A DNA stretch of 64,000 bases from Petaurus breviceps papuanus (GCA_028583685.1 JAMXIF010000022.1:5160522-5224521), one strand, 5' to 3'; shown: positions 33,936-45,575, counted from the stretch's first letter. Notes: generated by a model not told the origin, from the sequence alone. Numbers and translations: made by a program.

Positions 33936-35234
33936 GGTGACTCAAGCACATGCATTAATTCAAACTAGGCTAACTAATTTGTCGCCAAAAAGAAGTCTTT
34001 GAAAACCTGGTCTAACAGGTAAAAATGACTTATAATTACCATATCAATTGTTGGCATGCAAAAGAATTCTCCTAAAGCACTTAAAAACTGTTTTGCCTCT
34101 TAAGCAGGTTGAGTGTGCTCTGCAAATATTTACATTTTATTCATCTGCTTAGCAAATCCTTTTTTTGCATAGTGAGAACAAAACTAACCTTCAGATTAGC
34201 AAAATTAGTGGAGTCCAAATTTATCAAATTACTGTTCCTGAAGTATTTCAGTTATAATTTTGTCATTTAACATTTCTTGAAAACACACTCGACAAAAATG
34301 CTCAAAGAACAAAAATATCATGTGTTGTAGAAATATTTACAAATGTAAAAAAAGAAAGTCAAAAAGCTAATTGTTAATTCATCTGACAGGGACAAGAGGT
34401 AGGTTGCTTGACGAAGCCCAATCTCACCTGAGAAAACTTCAACTAGGAAGAGATGAGTAATTCAGTTATGGCACAACAGGAATAACTATACAAAAGAGGG
34501 TTCCCCAATAATGCTGTATTCAGAATCTTTTTTCTTTTTATTAAGTGTCTTTCATCAGGGAAATAAAGAATTTTAAAGATGAAACAAAGTAAAATACTAC
34601 CAGGTATGGTCTATCAACAGTTGATCACAAAGGCTGTATAGAAAACTATCCTTATATGTAAAAAGAAAGTTCCTGAAGTTTCCCACATTAAAAAAAATTA
34701 TGATGGGAGATACTGGTTAACTTCTTCCCAAAGTTTTCTACGTTCTCAATTTAACTCTCACAATGTCTAATAAGCACAATAGTACTGTACAGTACTCCCC
34801 ATGGTTATATTTATCAAGGAATCTGAAATGTACTTAAAATAGGCACAAGACTCCTTTTTTTGGAAGTTATGTTTTGATCTTCGTTTAATGTTGTTTAGAC
34901 AAAAATCAACCAACAATAAAGACAGAGGGATTTTATACTCTGTTCTTTTCAGTCAACTGAGTAACCAGTTTAAGGTGGGGAAAAAAAAGGACAAAGAATG
35001 CTACAGAAAATTGTTGTGTGCCATTTTCTTTCTCATATTTTCATAAGGATATCCTTAAAAAAATCTGTAGGTCATTTTCATAATGATTTTATAAGTTGTC
35101 TGCTACTGTTGTATAGGATTTATCTGTCCCTCTCATTTACAGATTATAATGGGGACAAATCTGGGGGTTGATACTGACTACATCAATCTTCAGAACATTC
35201 CAGGGCCTCTTCATTGAGATACATTATTTTTCAG

Positions 35235-35430
35235 TAAGTCAAATAAGTATTTATTACATGTTTACTACATGTCAGGTATTGTGCTAAGTACTGAAACTAC
35301 TTTAAAAAAAACCCTTAAGGAGCACACATTCTAATGGGACAGACAACATGTAAACCATATAGGATAAACAGAGATAGAAGGAAATAGATCCATGCTGAAG
35401 AGATAGGTACAGTAATCCATAAAGAAAAAA
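35235..35430 (-). mobile_element. L2 3' end
   Basis: 'aagtatttattacatgttta', 'tcaggtattgtgctaagtac' and 'aaggagcacacattctaatg' are the reverse L2 terminus. Confidence 0.65.
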
Positions 35431-35487
35431 ATGGACAAATACTGCTTACTTTCGAGTTTCTGCTATAGAGTTGGATGCCCAGTTTAT

Positions 35488-35515
35488 TAAGTTTGTGTGT
35501 GTGTGTGTGTATAAA
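35488..35515. repeat. TG microsatellite
   Basis: About ten TG units followed by 'ataaaagtatatat'. Confidence 0.85.
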
Positions 35516-36803
35516 AGTATATATTTAGAATAGTAAATTGGGCTCAGCTGAATAAGAGCAAGCTAGATTGCATATGGGAAACTGTGCAGTGTTTCCAATG
35601 ATTCCAAGCTGGTCCCTGGTCCAAAAACCTATCTTTTTTTAATGCAAATGTTCTAAAGGTGCTATCTAGTTGTTAATTTTGGAATATGTTCATCTCTAGG
35701 GAGTGGAAAAAGTCATGAGTAATACAAGGGAAAATGGAGTGATATGTGGTAGGCATATTTCTAAAGATGATTTAGATATAAGATGCAGTCTGGAGATGTT
35801 GACTAGGAAATACTAGATGGGAAAATTACATAGGCCAGTCATGTGCCAAGAGTAAAGGAGATGAATTCCTAGAGTGTTACCCTGGTAATCACGTAATGTG
35901 AAAAGCAAAACAAAAGAAAACAACTTGGAGGAAGGCCTCAACAACATTGGGTGGGTGGATCCTCTGTGGAGGACTTATGGCATATATAAAATGAACAACC
36001 ACTGCATGGATGAGTTGTCATCTGCACAAATGAAGGAAACAAATAATAGTGAATGGCTAGAATTTATATAGCACTTCAAGCTTGCCAAAGTACTTTACAC
36101 TGCATCAGTGAAATCACAAATTTAATGAGATACTAAAGACATAACTCATGCTAACTCAGCAATGGAGAAGGCCTCTGGCTAGAACCAAAGGGCCTACTAA
36201 AGCACTTCATCACTAAGTTCCTGGGGTTCTAGGTCCAATTGTGCTACTGACAAAAGTGTGTGACCTTGGGCAAATCACTTAACTTCTATGAAATGACCCA
36301 TTTTTCTGGAATGAAAGAATTTTGAAATTGGACACAGACCTTAGAGTTCATTTAGTCCAACCCTTCATTTAGATGAAAAACACTGTGACCCCAAGAGATA
36401 AAGTCAAAAGCTTTTCTGACTTTCTCAAGCCAAAGATAGCTCTTTGACATATCTCTCAATGAATGACTAGTTGTTGAATCACAAGCAGAATATGAATCTC
36501 TAGGCTTCCAAATCAAGGTTGTCACTGCTTCACAATTATGATCAATTATCACTAACATACATATCCATAGAGGGGCTGTCAAGATTTTTGTAAGAAAGAA
36601 TGCCAGACGAATTAACTTTTATGGCATTGATTTAGGAATTGATTAACAGATTTTTTTTCTACTCGATTTTACCTTCCTGATATTGCTTCAAGTAATGCTA
36701 AAACACGTCTTCATTCCTGAGAGGTGAGGTACAGTATTGAAAAGAGGAGCTGGTTCATACTCTGGTTCAGACACTTTCTAGCTATGTGAAAAACAGGAAA
36801 ATA

Positions 36804-36920
36804 CAGTGTGTCTCAAAAGTCTTAGTGAAGTTTTAAACTTCAATATTTTTTATTAATAAATAATGCTGTTGTTAATAAACTTTAATAGCATAAAACAGCA
36901 TTGACTTTTGTGACACCCAG
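36804..36920. mobile_element. Mariner miniature inverted-repeat element
   Basis: 117 bp with ends cagtgtgtctcaaaagtc and ...gacttttgtgacacccag (inverted, mariner 'tgtcccaaaagt' class), flanked by TA at 36802 and 36921. Too short to encode a transposase. Confidence 0.78.
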
Positions 36921-37059
36921 TATGAATTTCTTCATCTATGACTATAATTCTTGCATGAAACACATTACAAGGCTACTATGAAGAAATAGCTTAGTAACTT
37001 AGAGGGGAAAAAATTATAGGATTACATATTTGGAAGAGACTTTGAGAGATTAGATAGTT

Positions 37060-37229
37060 CAGGAAGTCTTAACCTGGGTTCTGTAAATTAAAAAAAATTT
37101 TGATGACTGTATTTCAATATAATTGGTTTCCTCTGTAATCCTATTTATTTTATGCATTTAAAAACATTATTCTAAGAAGAAGCCCATAGGCTTCACCAAA
37201 TTGTCACAAAAAAGATTCAGAATCTTTTG
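37060..37229 (-). mobile_element. hAT-type miniature element in an old repeat
   Basis: Ends caggaagtcttaacc and the complement of caaaagattctgaatc. It shares 'atttaaaaacattattct' and 'cataggcttcaccaaa' with the copies at 3535 and 44393. Imperfect 8 bp duplication agatagtt / atctagtc. The host is a MIR/L3-like repeat continuing on both sides. Confidence 0.65.
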
Positions 37230-37625
37230 ATCTAGTCCAATCTCATCATTTTACAGGTGAAGAAACTAAGGCCCAGGAAGTTTAATTGATTTGCACAAGC
37301 TCACATAGCTAAAAGATTATCTAAGAGCCTGAACTCAAGTATCCTTCTGACACAAAATCTAATGTTCTTTCAATACATACACTGGATGTTCTCTACCTGC
37401 TAATAACCATCAATTTGTCATTAGTATAGTATGTGTCACATTTCCAATAATTTTTCATGTAGATTTCATCTTCAGAAATAGTGCACCAAGAAAGGTTCAG
37501 GTACAGTCCTTATATGTGTTAATTTATCTCAACATATCTAGTTTGTAAAGTGAAAGATTAGACTACAATAGATGAGTTTATATGCCAGATATCATAAAAA
37601 GATTGTTAATTCCTTAGTTAATTAC

Positions 37626-37737
37626 CAGATGGAGTGGTCCAGGTGGAGGACTGGGGATTAAAGACAATTTTGCAGCAAAATCTTTTATTCGCTCTTCAAC
37701 ATCAAAATCCTTACAAAGTTTCAGCTGTGCCAATAAA
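37626..37737 (-). CDS. DENND3: DENND3 exon w4: linker inside the DENN core
   Basis: A 112 nt exon, phase 2 in and 0 out, encoding residues 180-217: [38 protein letters not shown]. The amphipathic helix ([20 protein letters not shown]) followed by a proline-rich turn is as expected between u-DENN and c-DENN in this protein. The acceptor is ctttcag/tttatt and the donor is catctg/gtaatt. Confidence 0.92.
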
Positions 37738-38109
37738 CTGAAAGAAAATAGTCATTTTTGTTAATTTAGTGAGGAGAAAAAAATAAAATCAAACACTCCT
37801 GGTTAATCTCAATTACATAACATAGTCTAAATTTTAATGTCATCATCTGAAAAAGTTAAATGCCCTATCCTAACAGCATGTCTCAGAAGAAAATTATCAA
37901 GAAATTTTGCTCTAAGGTTTTATTATAATTACCTCCATGCACCAAAAGCTAAAATTTTTACTACTAACAAGGAATACCATTTTAAAATTATTGTGGCCTA
38001 AGAAGGACACTATTCAAAAAGTAACTAAAATAAGAATATTTAATAATATTAAAAAATTTTAAATTTAAAAATATTTAATAATCGTGATAAAGTCATTCCA
38101 GACTTTTTT

Positions 38110-38478
38110 CAGATGACTTTTCCTCATACACTCAAATTTCTGGCCAAACTGGTCTACTTGCTGTTCTCCCAAATCTGAATTCTATCTCTCACCTCTATGT
38201 CTGTTCTATTGGCCTAGAAGAAACTTCCCCAAATCATCCCTGCCTTTTTTAAACTTGTAGATTTCTTCAAGGCCCACTGCAGGTGCTTCCTCTTATAGGA
38301 AGCTTTACTTGATCCTCCTACTGCAAATTACATTGATCAGTCTGTGTAAATGCTATAAATGTATAAGCTCATCCAGAAAACAGACTATTTTTCATTTTAT
38401 GTCCCCAGAAGAAAGGATAGTGTTTTGTACACAGTAGGTACTTAACAAATGCTTGCTGAGTAAAGTTTTACTACAGAA
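38110..38478 (+). mobile_element. L2 3' end
   Basis: 'tcttataggaagctttactt', 'tgtccccagaagaaaggata', 'gtaggtacttaacaaatgct'. Confidence 0.75.
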
Positions 38479-38499
38479 ATTTTCCTAAAGACTAAAGCT

Positions 38500-40065
38500 G
38501 CCTTTCTGCAGTTTTCCACCTGCTGTTCCTACAAACCTGACCATTTCTCCCCACTTCCAAAAAACTCTCCCTTGATGTGTCCAACCCCACTAGCCACTGA
38601 CCTATACTGCTCCTCCTCTTCCCAGATAAACTCCTAGAGTCATCTACATACCTGGTCCCTCTGCTGCCTCTCTGCTCTTGATTTTAACCCCTAACAATCT
38701 AGCTTTTGACCTCAGTAATTAACTAAAGCTGCTCTTTCCAAAGTCACCAACAATCTCAATTGCCAGATTAACAGCCTTTTCTCACCACCTCATTCTTGAG
38801 CCCTCTGAATCTCTTGACACTGTCGTTCACCTTCTTCTTCCTCCTTGACTTCCTTTTGATTTGTCTTTCCCTTTTCTAGGTTTTCAGGGCACTGCTTTTT
38901 TCTGGTTCTCTTCCTACCTCTCTGACTACTCTTTTCCATTCTCTTGTGGGATCTTCATCCAGATCATGTCCACTAACCTGAGATATCTCCCTCAAGATTC
39001 TGCTTGGGCCCTCTCCTTTTGCCTCTCTGCTACCTCACTTGGTGACCTCATCAGCACTCATGGGTTCCATTATCCACTCTATGCAGATGATTCTTAAGTC
39101 TACATGTCTAGCCCTAACCTCTCTCCTGAGCTCTAGTTTGGGATTGTTAACTCTTCTTTGGATATCTTAGACCAAATGGCCCATTGGCATCTCAAACTCA
39201 ACATGCCCACAAGAGAACTCATTATCTTTCCCCCCAAGCCTTCCCCTCTTCCATACTTCCCTGTCGGCATCAAGGATACCACTATCCCCTTAGTTACTCA
39301 GCCTCATCATAATCCTCAATTTGTCACTCTTATTCACTCCACTTATACACTCAAGTTGTTAGGTCTTATTGTTTCTATCTATATAACATATCCCATATAC
39401 ATCCTCATTTCTCCCAATCACACAGTAACCAGGCCCTCTTCACCTAATGCCTGGACTAATGACATAGCCTTCTAATTGGTCTTCCTGCCTTAAGTCTTCC
39501 TTCATTCTGATCTATTCTCAACTCAGCTACTAAGGTGATTTTCCCAAAGAGTAGGTCTGACTATGTCATCTCTCCACCTAATAAACTCCAGTGGTTTCCT
39601 AGGTCCTCCAGGGTCAGATATAAAGTTATCTGTCTGACATTTAAAGCTCTTCACAACTTGCACCCTTCTTTCCAGTCTTGCCTCCATGCTCTCTATAATT
39701 CAGTCATACTTGCTGTTCAATGCACAGGTCACTCCATCTCCAAGCTCCATGTCTTTGCATGGGCTGCCCTCATCTTTATCATCCCTCTTTCCCATCCCTT
39801 CACCTCTTAGTTTCACCTGCCTCCCTTCAAGACTTAAGTTCAAGTCCCACCTTCTAGAGGAGGTCTTTCCTGATCCCCCACCCATCTGCCCTCCTTTCTC
39901 CTCTGAAATGACCTTCCATCTTGTTTGTAGCACATTACTTATAGGTTGAGGCTTTCTCCCCCATTAGAATGCAAACTCCTTGAGGGGAGGGAACATTTTA
40001 ATCTTTTTTTTTAATCCCTAGGGCTTGGCGCAGTATGTGAAAGCCCTTAATAAATATTTTTAATT
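38500..40065 (+). mobile_element. L2 LINE, about 1.55 kb, with reverse transcriptase remnant
   Basis: Reads in the order of the L2 3' half: 'caaagtcaccaacaatctca', then a frame at 38861-39097 ending ISTHGFHYPLYADDS with the YADD catalytic motif. Next come 'ctcaaactcaacatgcccac', 'tggtttcctaggtcctccag', 'tttaaagctcttcacaactt', and the end 'gcccttaataaatattttta'. Many stops; inactive. Confidence 0.88.
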
Positions 40066-40465
40066 GACTAATAGAATCAAATAGAAGAAATATGATCTCC
40101 TTTCTCACATATCACCACACTTACAGCAGCTAAGTCTTCTCCAGGCTAAAAATCCCTAGTCCCTTCAAATGATCCTCAGAAGTCACAACCCAAAGACCAT
40201 TCATCAGCCTGGTTACTCTTCTCTGGACATTCCCCATTCATCTTATCAAATGTCCTTCTTCAAATGTGGTGCCCAGAATGGAACACAAAAGTCCCAGATG
40301 GGGTCTGATCATGGCAGTGTAGCATATCACCTTTTTGGTCCTCAATACTATTCCTCTCAATACATCTTATGACTATAACCACATTATGGCTGCCACATCA
40401 CATTTATGACTCACTTGAGGTTTGCAAAAATCTGGTCTTGCCACATCTTCTTCATCTTGTATTTA

Positions 40466-40620
40466 TTTATTTATTTGCTTTTTGGAGGGCAATGGGGGTT
40501 AAGTAACTTGCCCAAGGTCACACGGTTAGCTTTTGTGTTAAGTGTCTGAGGCCATATTTGAACTCAGGTCCTCCTGACTCCAGGGCTGGTGCTCTATTCA
40601 CTGTGCCACCTAGCTGCCCC
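40466..40620 (-). repeat. Short tRNA-derived marsupial SINE
   Basis: Perfect 13 bp target duplication catcttgtattta at 40453 and 40621; inside L3. Confidence 0.92.
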
Positions 40621-40735
40621 CATCTTGTATTTATGAAATTGGTTTTTTGAACCCAAGTGTAAAGCTTTACACAGACCCCTTTTAAATTTCATCTTAATTT
40701 TAGTTTTGTCCCAATAACATAGAATTAGCCATTCT

Positions 40736-40985
40736 GAGGTTGGGAAGTGCGCCAATGGATAGAGTGCTGACTTGAATTCAAGAAGATCTGAGTTTAAAGG
40801 CAGACTTGGTAACTGGGTGATCCTGGGCAAGTTACTTAGCCTGTGTCTACCTCAGTTTCTCTACTACAAAATGGGCATAATAATAGCACCTACTTCTCAG
40901 GGTTGTTGTGAGGATCCAATGAGATAATATTTATAAAACACTTTCCAAACTTAAAAGTGCTTTATAAATGCACAATATTACTATT
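40736..40985 (+). repeat. CORE-SINE
   Basis: Head 'gttgggaagtgcgccaatgg', core 'cctcagtttctctactacaa', tail 'agggttgttgtgaggatcca' and 'gtgctttataaatg'. Inside L3. Confidence 0.82.
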
Positions 40986-41843
40986 ACTTATTAGCTTCAT
41001 ATCATCAGCAGATTTGATAAGTAATGCTAGGGCAGCATTTAATATGACATGTATCCGCTTAAGTCTGGACAAAGTGCTCTGTATATGAAAATGTGCTATC
41101 CAATATGCTTCGTTACTAACCACTTCAGTCGCTGTCCAAAGTGAAGAACAGTAAGGTTGACCTCTCTTGTGATTATGCTCTTCAACATACATGAGTAAAG
41201 GAAAATGTACTTCAACTTCATGTTTTACATTTCATAACACTCCCAACTAAGCCCAATGCACTTTGCATGTACATTCCACTTGCAAAGAATTACCTTCATC
41301 ATGAGAGATCAAACAAGTCCTAATTCAGGAATACATTATATTAACTGGTATTTGCTTTTTAGAATGAACAAATTTGCTCATTGTTTTTCTCACTATGAAC
41401 ATTCATCTACATTCAGTCATTAGTTAGTAACATTAGAAATGTTAATAACGGAAATGCAGAGGAATCATAAATTCATTCAATTTCATATGTAGAAGAGGTG
41501 TGACTATAAATTAATGAGGCTCTTTCATATGTGGCTCAAGATGTCAACCTCATTTTTCTATTACTGTATACTGCCAATAAAATTGTTCTTGTGATAGGCA
41601 TTTTGTTTCCTGAACTACTTATTATATTTTGTTTTTAAAATGAAATAAAAATGGATAATGTATAAACTATTTGTATCAAAATAAAAACTTCAAAATGTGG
41701 CCAGAAAAAAAGTATAAATAAAATTTGAGAAGGTAATCCTGTGATTTAACAAAGTTATGGGACAATCTTTCCAAATATTTGTCACTTATCTTGACATTTT
41801 AAAAACTTTTACTAGTAATAAAAAAAATATCCATAGTTCTTAC

Positions 41844-41986
41844 CAGGAAAGACAGTCTCTGAGGGCATTATAATATGGATATCTAGATATAAGACAAACA
41901 GCAAAAGGCACAAAGCAGCTAACGGCATGTGTGGTCTGCCCAGGTAATTCGAAGTGTGTTTTGCCATTGTAGAAACAGTGTTCTTC
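41844..41986 (-). CDS. DENND3: DENND3 exon w3: u-DENN to c-DENN transition
   Basis: A 143 nt exon, phase 0 in and 2 out, encoding residues 133-179. It reads [16 protein letters not shown], then an [20 protein letters not shown] strand-helix segment and ALRDCLS. The [10 protein letters not shown] element is the family's usual VCLISRxPYxxxL motif closing the u-DENN module. The acceptor is ctttcag/gaagaac and the donor is tcctg/gtaaga. Confidence 0.92.
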
Positions 41987-42114
41987 CTGAAAGTAAAGTC
42001 AGATGATTACTATCTTGACCTTTTTTGGCACTAGACCTCTCCCTCTCCCTCGATAATAAGTTTTAGGTAACTTGGGACAAGCCAAGGAAGATGAGATAAT
42101 ACAAGCGAGGAGCA

Positions 42115-42240
42115 CTAGACATTTTGGCACAGCAAAAAAGAACACTGGACTTGGAGTTAGAGAAAACCTGGGTAAGAATCCAGGCTCTGCTGCTTTCTGT
42201 GTGACCTGAAGCAATGGCCTCAGCTTCCTTACCAGAAATC
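42115..42240 (+). repeat. MIR copy
   Basis: 'acactggacttggagttaga', 'aatccaggctctgctgcttt', 'gtgtgacctgaagcaatg'. Confidence 0.65.
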
Positions 42241-42349
42241 AATCAGCAAGAATTTCTTAAGTATATACTATGTGTTGGGCATGACTAGCTGCTGGGGATA
42301 CAAGGACGCAAAGAAACAGCACCCCCTCTTTTTCAATTCCCTCCCACAT

Positions 42350-43015
42350 GTGTATTACATTCTATGTGCATAGATGCACATGTACACATTCATAGGTATG
42401 TTTCTATATGCATACAGAAATATGCATATTCAAACAGTATATTCTATATGCATATAAACTATATAAACACACATACATGTACATATTTATGTGCCTGCAT
42501 ATTTATATGCACAGATAAATATACACATGTGTATATTAACAAAGCCATGTATAATCACACATGCACGTGTGAATATATACATGTGGGCAGCACACAACAC
42601 ATATACTATATATGCATATAACACACACAAACATGTCTATATACCTGAATATTTATATGCACATGTACATGTAAGCATATGTGCATGCTTAATGGGCATG
42701 TATGCGTTCCTTATACACACATACAAAAATAGGTACAAGTGTCTATATAAATAGGTCTTCATTTCTATGTGCATATAAATTATATATATGTAAACATGTG
42801 GACATTCATGTACATCTGCATGTGTATATATATATATAAACACGTGTATATGCACTGTGTGTATAGTCATATGTTAATACATTTATACATTTGTACATAG
42901 ATATATACATATAAATGTGCAGTGCTTAAATACACATATATTTGTGCATATGGATATACACATATATTTACACGTAACAGCTAAAATACATACAAAATAA
43001 ATACCTATATAAAAG
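42350..43015. repeat. Long alternating purine-pyrimidine low-complexity block
   Basis: About 665 bp made of degenerate TATA, CATA, TGCA and ACAC units ('atatgcatataaactata', 'gtacatgtaagcatatgtgc') with no pure core. The open frames across it are artefacts of composition. Confidence 0.85.
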
Positions 43016-43272
43016 TTAATTTGGAGGGAGGTACATGGAACTGGGGGTAGGGAGGTCGGCAAAGAGAAGGTAATGCTTGAGCTGAACTTTGAAGGAAATC
43101 TGAGATTCTGAGAGGGGAAGGTGAGGATGGAACACACAAGGGCCAGCCTATGCAAAAGGATGGAGAAGGGGAGATAGAATGCTGTTTGTGAGAAACAGGA
43201 AGGGTAGTTTGGCTGGACTGTGAGAGTATGATGGGGGTTAATGTATAATAAGGTTAATAATAAATGGGCCTG

Positions 43273-43964
43273 ATACCCTTTGACCCAGCAATACCACTTC
43301 TAGGGCTTTAGCCCAAAGAGACCACACAAGTGGGAGGAGGACCTGTATGTACAAAAATATTTATAGCAGTTCTTTTTGTGGTGGCAAAGAATTGGAAATA
43401 AAGGGGATGCCCATCAATTGGGGTATGGCTAAACAAGATGTAGTATATGAATGTAATGGAATACTATTGTGGTATAAGAAATGAGAAGATGGACTTTATA
43501 ATAACATGGAGAGACTTTCATAAACTGCTGCTGAGTGAGGAGAGCAGAACCAGAAGAACTTTGTACACAATCACAGACACATCGTATCTGTGATGACTAA
43601 CTTTGATAGACTGGGCCCCTCTCAGAAGGCTATAAGACAACTCCAAAAGACTCATGACGAAGAGGGCTATCCATACCCAGAGAAAGAACTACAGAGTCTG
43701 AATGCAGATTGAAGCAAACTACTTGCTCTCTCTCTCTGATTTGTTTTGTTTTGTTCCTTCTTTCTCATTGTTCACCCCATTGGTTATAATTCTTTACAAC
43801 TTGACTAATGTTTAGTGTGAAGGGATTTGTAGAACCTATATTGGAATGCATGCTGCCGTGGCAGGGGGAGGGGGGGAAAAGAAGGAGGGTGAGAAAATTC
43901 GGAACTCAAGGGGTTGTGGAACTGAATGTTGTAAAGTAAAAGTAAATAAATTTAATGTGAAAAA
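43273..43964 (+). mobile_element. 5'-truncated L1 with 17 bp target duplication
   Basis: End of ORF2 ('tgacccagcaataccacttc', 'cccatcaattggggtatggc') and the full 3' UTR to an A-rich end. Flanked by identical aataataaatgggcctg at 43256 and 43965. Inserted into L2. The duplication is perfect, so it is one of the younger L1 insertions here. Confidence 0.93.
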
Positions 43965-44304
43965 AATAATAAATGGGCCTGGGTTACATAGGGTTTTAAA
44001 GACCAGATGAGTTTGCACTTCATCTGAGACTTAACAGGATGCCCCTGCAATTTACTGGGCATGGAAGGGACATGGTCAGACCTGAGCTTTGGGAAAATCA
44101 CTTTGGTAGTTAGATAGAGGATGAATTGGAGAGGAGACAGACTAGCAGTGGGGAGCCCAATTAGGAGACGACTGCAATAGTCCAGGCAAGAGGTTGTCAG
44201 GACCTGAATACGGATAGTGGCTGTGTGAATAGAGAGAAGGAAATCAATGAAAGAGAAGTCGGAGAGGTAGAAATAATACTATTTGAAAAGAGATGCTGAA
44301 AATG

Positions 44305-44725
44305 CAGACAAAGAACAAGTCACTTAACCTTTAGGAATCTCAGTTTTCTTATCTTTAAAGTGGGGGTAATACCTGTAATGCTTCCCTTACAGCAAAGATC
44401 CTTAACCATTTTTTCTGTCATGGATGGCTTTGACAGTCTAATTAAACTGAAAGACCCCTTCTAAGGATAATGTTTTTAAATAACTGAAGGAAAAGCTAAT
44501 TTCAGTTAGAAGTTAATGAAAATAAAGATATTACTTTTTTTTCCATCTAAATTTTTGGTCTTCCTGAAACCCATCCATGGACTGGGGTGGGAGAAGGGGG
44601 AGGGGGACCATAGGTTACAACTCTTTGCCTTACAGGGCTGTTGTGAAGATCAAGATAATGAATGTAAAGTATTTTGTAAACCTTAAAGGACTCTGTAAAT
44701 ATGAATGATTCTCTTCAGGACATGT
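44305..44725 (+). repeat. MIR-like SINE split by a hAT element
   Basis: Left part 44305-44392 ('caagtcacttaacctttagg', 'ctcagttttcttatctttaa'), right part 44628-44725 ('gggctgttgtgaagatcaag', 'gtaaagtattttgtaaacct'). Confidence 0.75.
44393..44627 (+). mobile_element. hAT-type miniature element with 8 bp target duplication
   Basis: 235 bp. Ends caaagatccttaacc and inverted caaagagttgtaacc (11 of 15 identical). Perfect 8 bp duplication ccttacag at 44385 and 44628, as hAT transposases make. Internal 'ataatgtttttaaataactg' links it to the copies at 3535 and 37060. Confidence 0.85.
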
Positions 44726-44971
44726 CTTGGTGACCACATTTAAGACTCACTTTAAATGTCACCAACAAGTCAATTGCAGAGGTAAGAAAAAAGCACCCAG
44801 GATCTTGGACTCTCATTTAATTGCTATTTTAAGCAACAAGATTACCTTCTCTAAAGAAGGGCATAAAAATCTTTAGGTACTTATGTCTCCCTTTTGAAAA
44901 TGCTTTAAAATAAGAAAATCCCTCAACTCTACCAAAATATCAACAGAAAATGTAAAACATAAATAACCTAC

Positions 44972-45087
44972 TTGTATAGGTCTGTAGTACTGTGCAACCA
45001 CACCATACGTTCTGTTCCCACATACATCAGTAAGGACCAGGAAATGCACCCGGTCTTCCTTATTTTCAGGAGCTACACAGAGTCCTC
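44972..45087 (-). CDS. DENND3: DENND3 exon w2: u-DENN module
   Basis: A 116 nt exon, phase 1 in and 0 out, encoding residues 94-132. The sequence runs [20 protein letters not shown] then [18 protein letters not shown], a beta-rich segment with the typical u-DENN pattern of hydrophobic strands (FVLT, then GxRxYG). The acceptor is tatag/gaggac and the donor caa/gtaggt. The only codons differing noticeably from remembered human DENND3 are near the end (PIQ where human has PLH), so the exon looks functional. Confidence 0.92.
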
Positions 45088-45283
45088 CTATAAAAAGAAG
45101 ATGGGGGGGGGAAGGAAATTCTCATTAGTCACCTACACAGGACAAATTCTTAAAGAAATGGCACCTGTAGTCAGCATAGCACAGGAGAGGACTAAAGTTC
45201 TCTCAAAGACTTCATTTATAGAGGGCCAAAATTGGTCTTTCAGCTCACTCTTTTCTCCATCTGCAGATGACATGAAGCTAATA

Positions 45284-45372
45284 AGTAATAGTAATAGGTA
45301 GCATTTATAAAGCACTCTTAAGTTTGGAAAGGGCTTTACAAAAATGACCTCATTTGATCCTCACAACTACCC
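45284..45372 (-). repeat. MIR-like SINE 3' fragment
   Basis: 'ggtagcatttataaagcact', 'cctcatttgatcctcacaac'. Confidence 0.7.
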
Positions 45373-45389
45373 TGGTATATCTGGTGCGT

Positions 45390-45575
45390 ACATAGTTGTT
45401 TGCATACTATCTCCCCCTTTAGATCGTTAGCATTTTGAGGGAAGGAACTGTTTTTCACCTTTCTTTGTAGTGTACTTAGCAAAATGCCTGTGCTAAGTCC
45501 TGGGGATACCAAGAGAGGCAAAAAACAGTGCCTGGAACATACTAGGTGCTTAATAAATGCTAACTGACCAACTGA
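45390..45575 (+). mobile_element. L2 3' end
   Basis: 'gttgtttgcatactatctcc', 'ttttgagggaaggaactgtt', 'ctaggtgcttaataaatgct'. Contains a small opposite-strand L2-like insert around 45492-45525. Confidence 0.72.

Larger units (their letters stand above)
33442..37625 (-). other. DENND3: DENND3 intron between w4 and w5
   Basis: A 4.2 kb intron: one SINE, L2 ends, a mariner miniature element, and a hAT element. 33940-35230 and 35520-36300 are AT-rich without a recognised feature; part of the latter may be decayed L2. Confidence 0.6.
40090..41080 (-). mobile_element. L3/CR1 LINE 3' part, with two SINEs inside
   Basis: 'tcttctccaggctaaaaatc', 'tggttactcttctctggaca', 'aatgtggtgcccagaatgga' and 'tcatatcatcagcagatttg' follow the antisense CR1 order. 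Interrupted by a SINE at 40466-40620 and a CORE-SINE at 40736-40985. Confidence 0.82.
37738..41843 (-). other. DENND3: DENND3 intron between w3 and w4
   Basis: A 4.1 kb intron dominated by two plus-strand L2 copies (38110-40065) and an L3 copy hit by two SINEs (40090-41080). 37740-38105 and 41090-41840 are AT-rich and unassigned. Confidence 0.65.
42240..44280 (-). mobile_element. L2 LINE, long copy expanded by low complexity and an L1
   Basis: Starts with the reverse L2 end ('gtatatactatgtgttgggc'), then the low-complexity block 42350-43015, then 43020-43272 ('gagctgaactttgaaggaaa'). After the L1 it resumes at 43965 ('gggttttaaagaccagatga', 'ggacatggtcagacctgagc', 'gactgcaatagtccaggcaa'), reverse of L2 reverse transcriptase C-terminal sequence. 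Confidence 0.78.
41987..44971 (-). other. DENND3: DENND3 intron between w2 and w3
   Basis: A 3.0 kb intron, almost wholly repeat: MIR, a long L2 copy with a low-complexity block and an L1 inside it, then a MIR split by a hAT element. 44725-44970 is unassigned. Confidence 0.7.

Noticed and set aside
38861-39949. Several plus-strand ORFs of 80-105 codons
   Set aside because: They are pieces of a decayed L2 LINE, shown by the YADD motif and the L2 3' end; not host genes.
42364-43155. Open frames on both strands rich in His, Ile, Tyr and Cys
   Set aside because: They lie wholly in the low-complexity TATA/CATA block; no codon bias or homology.
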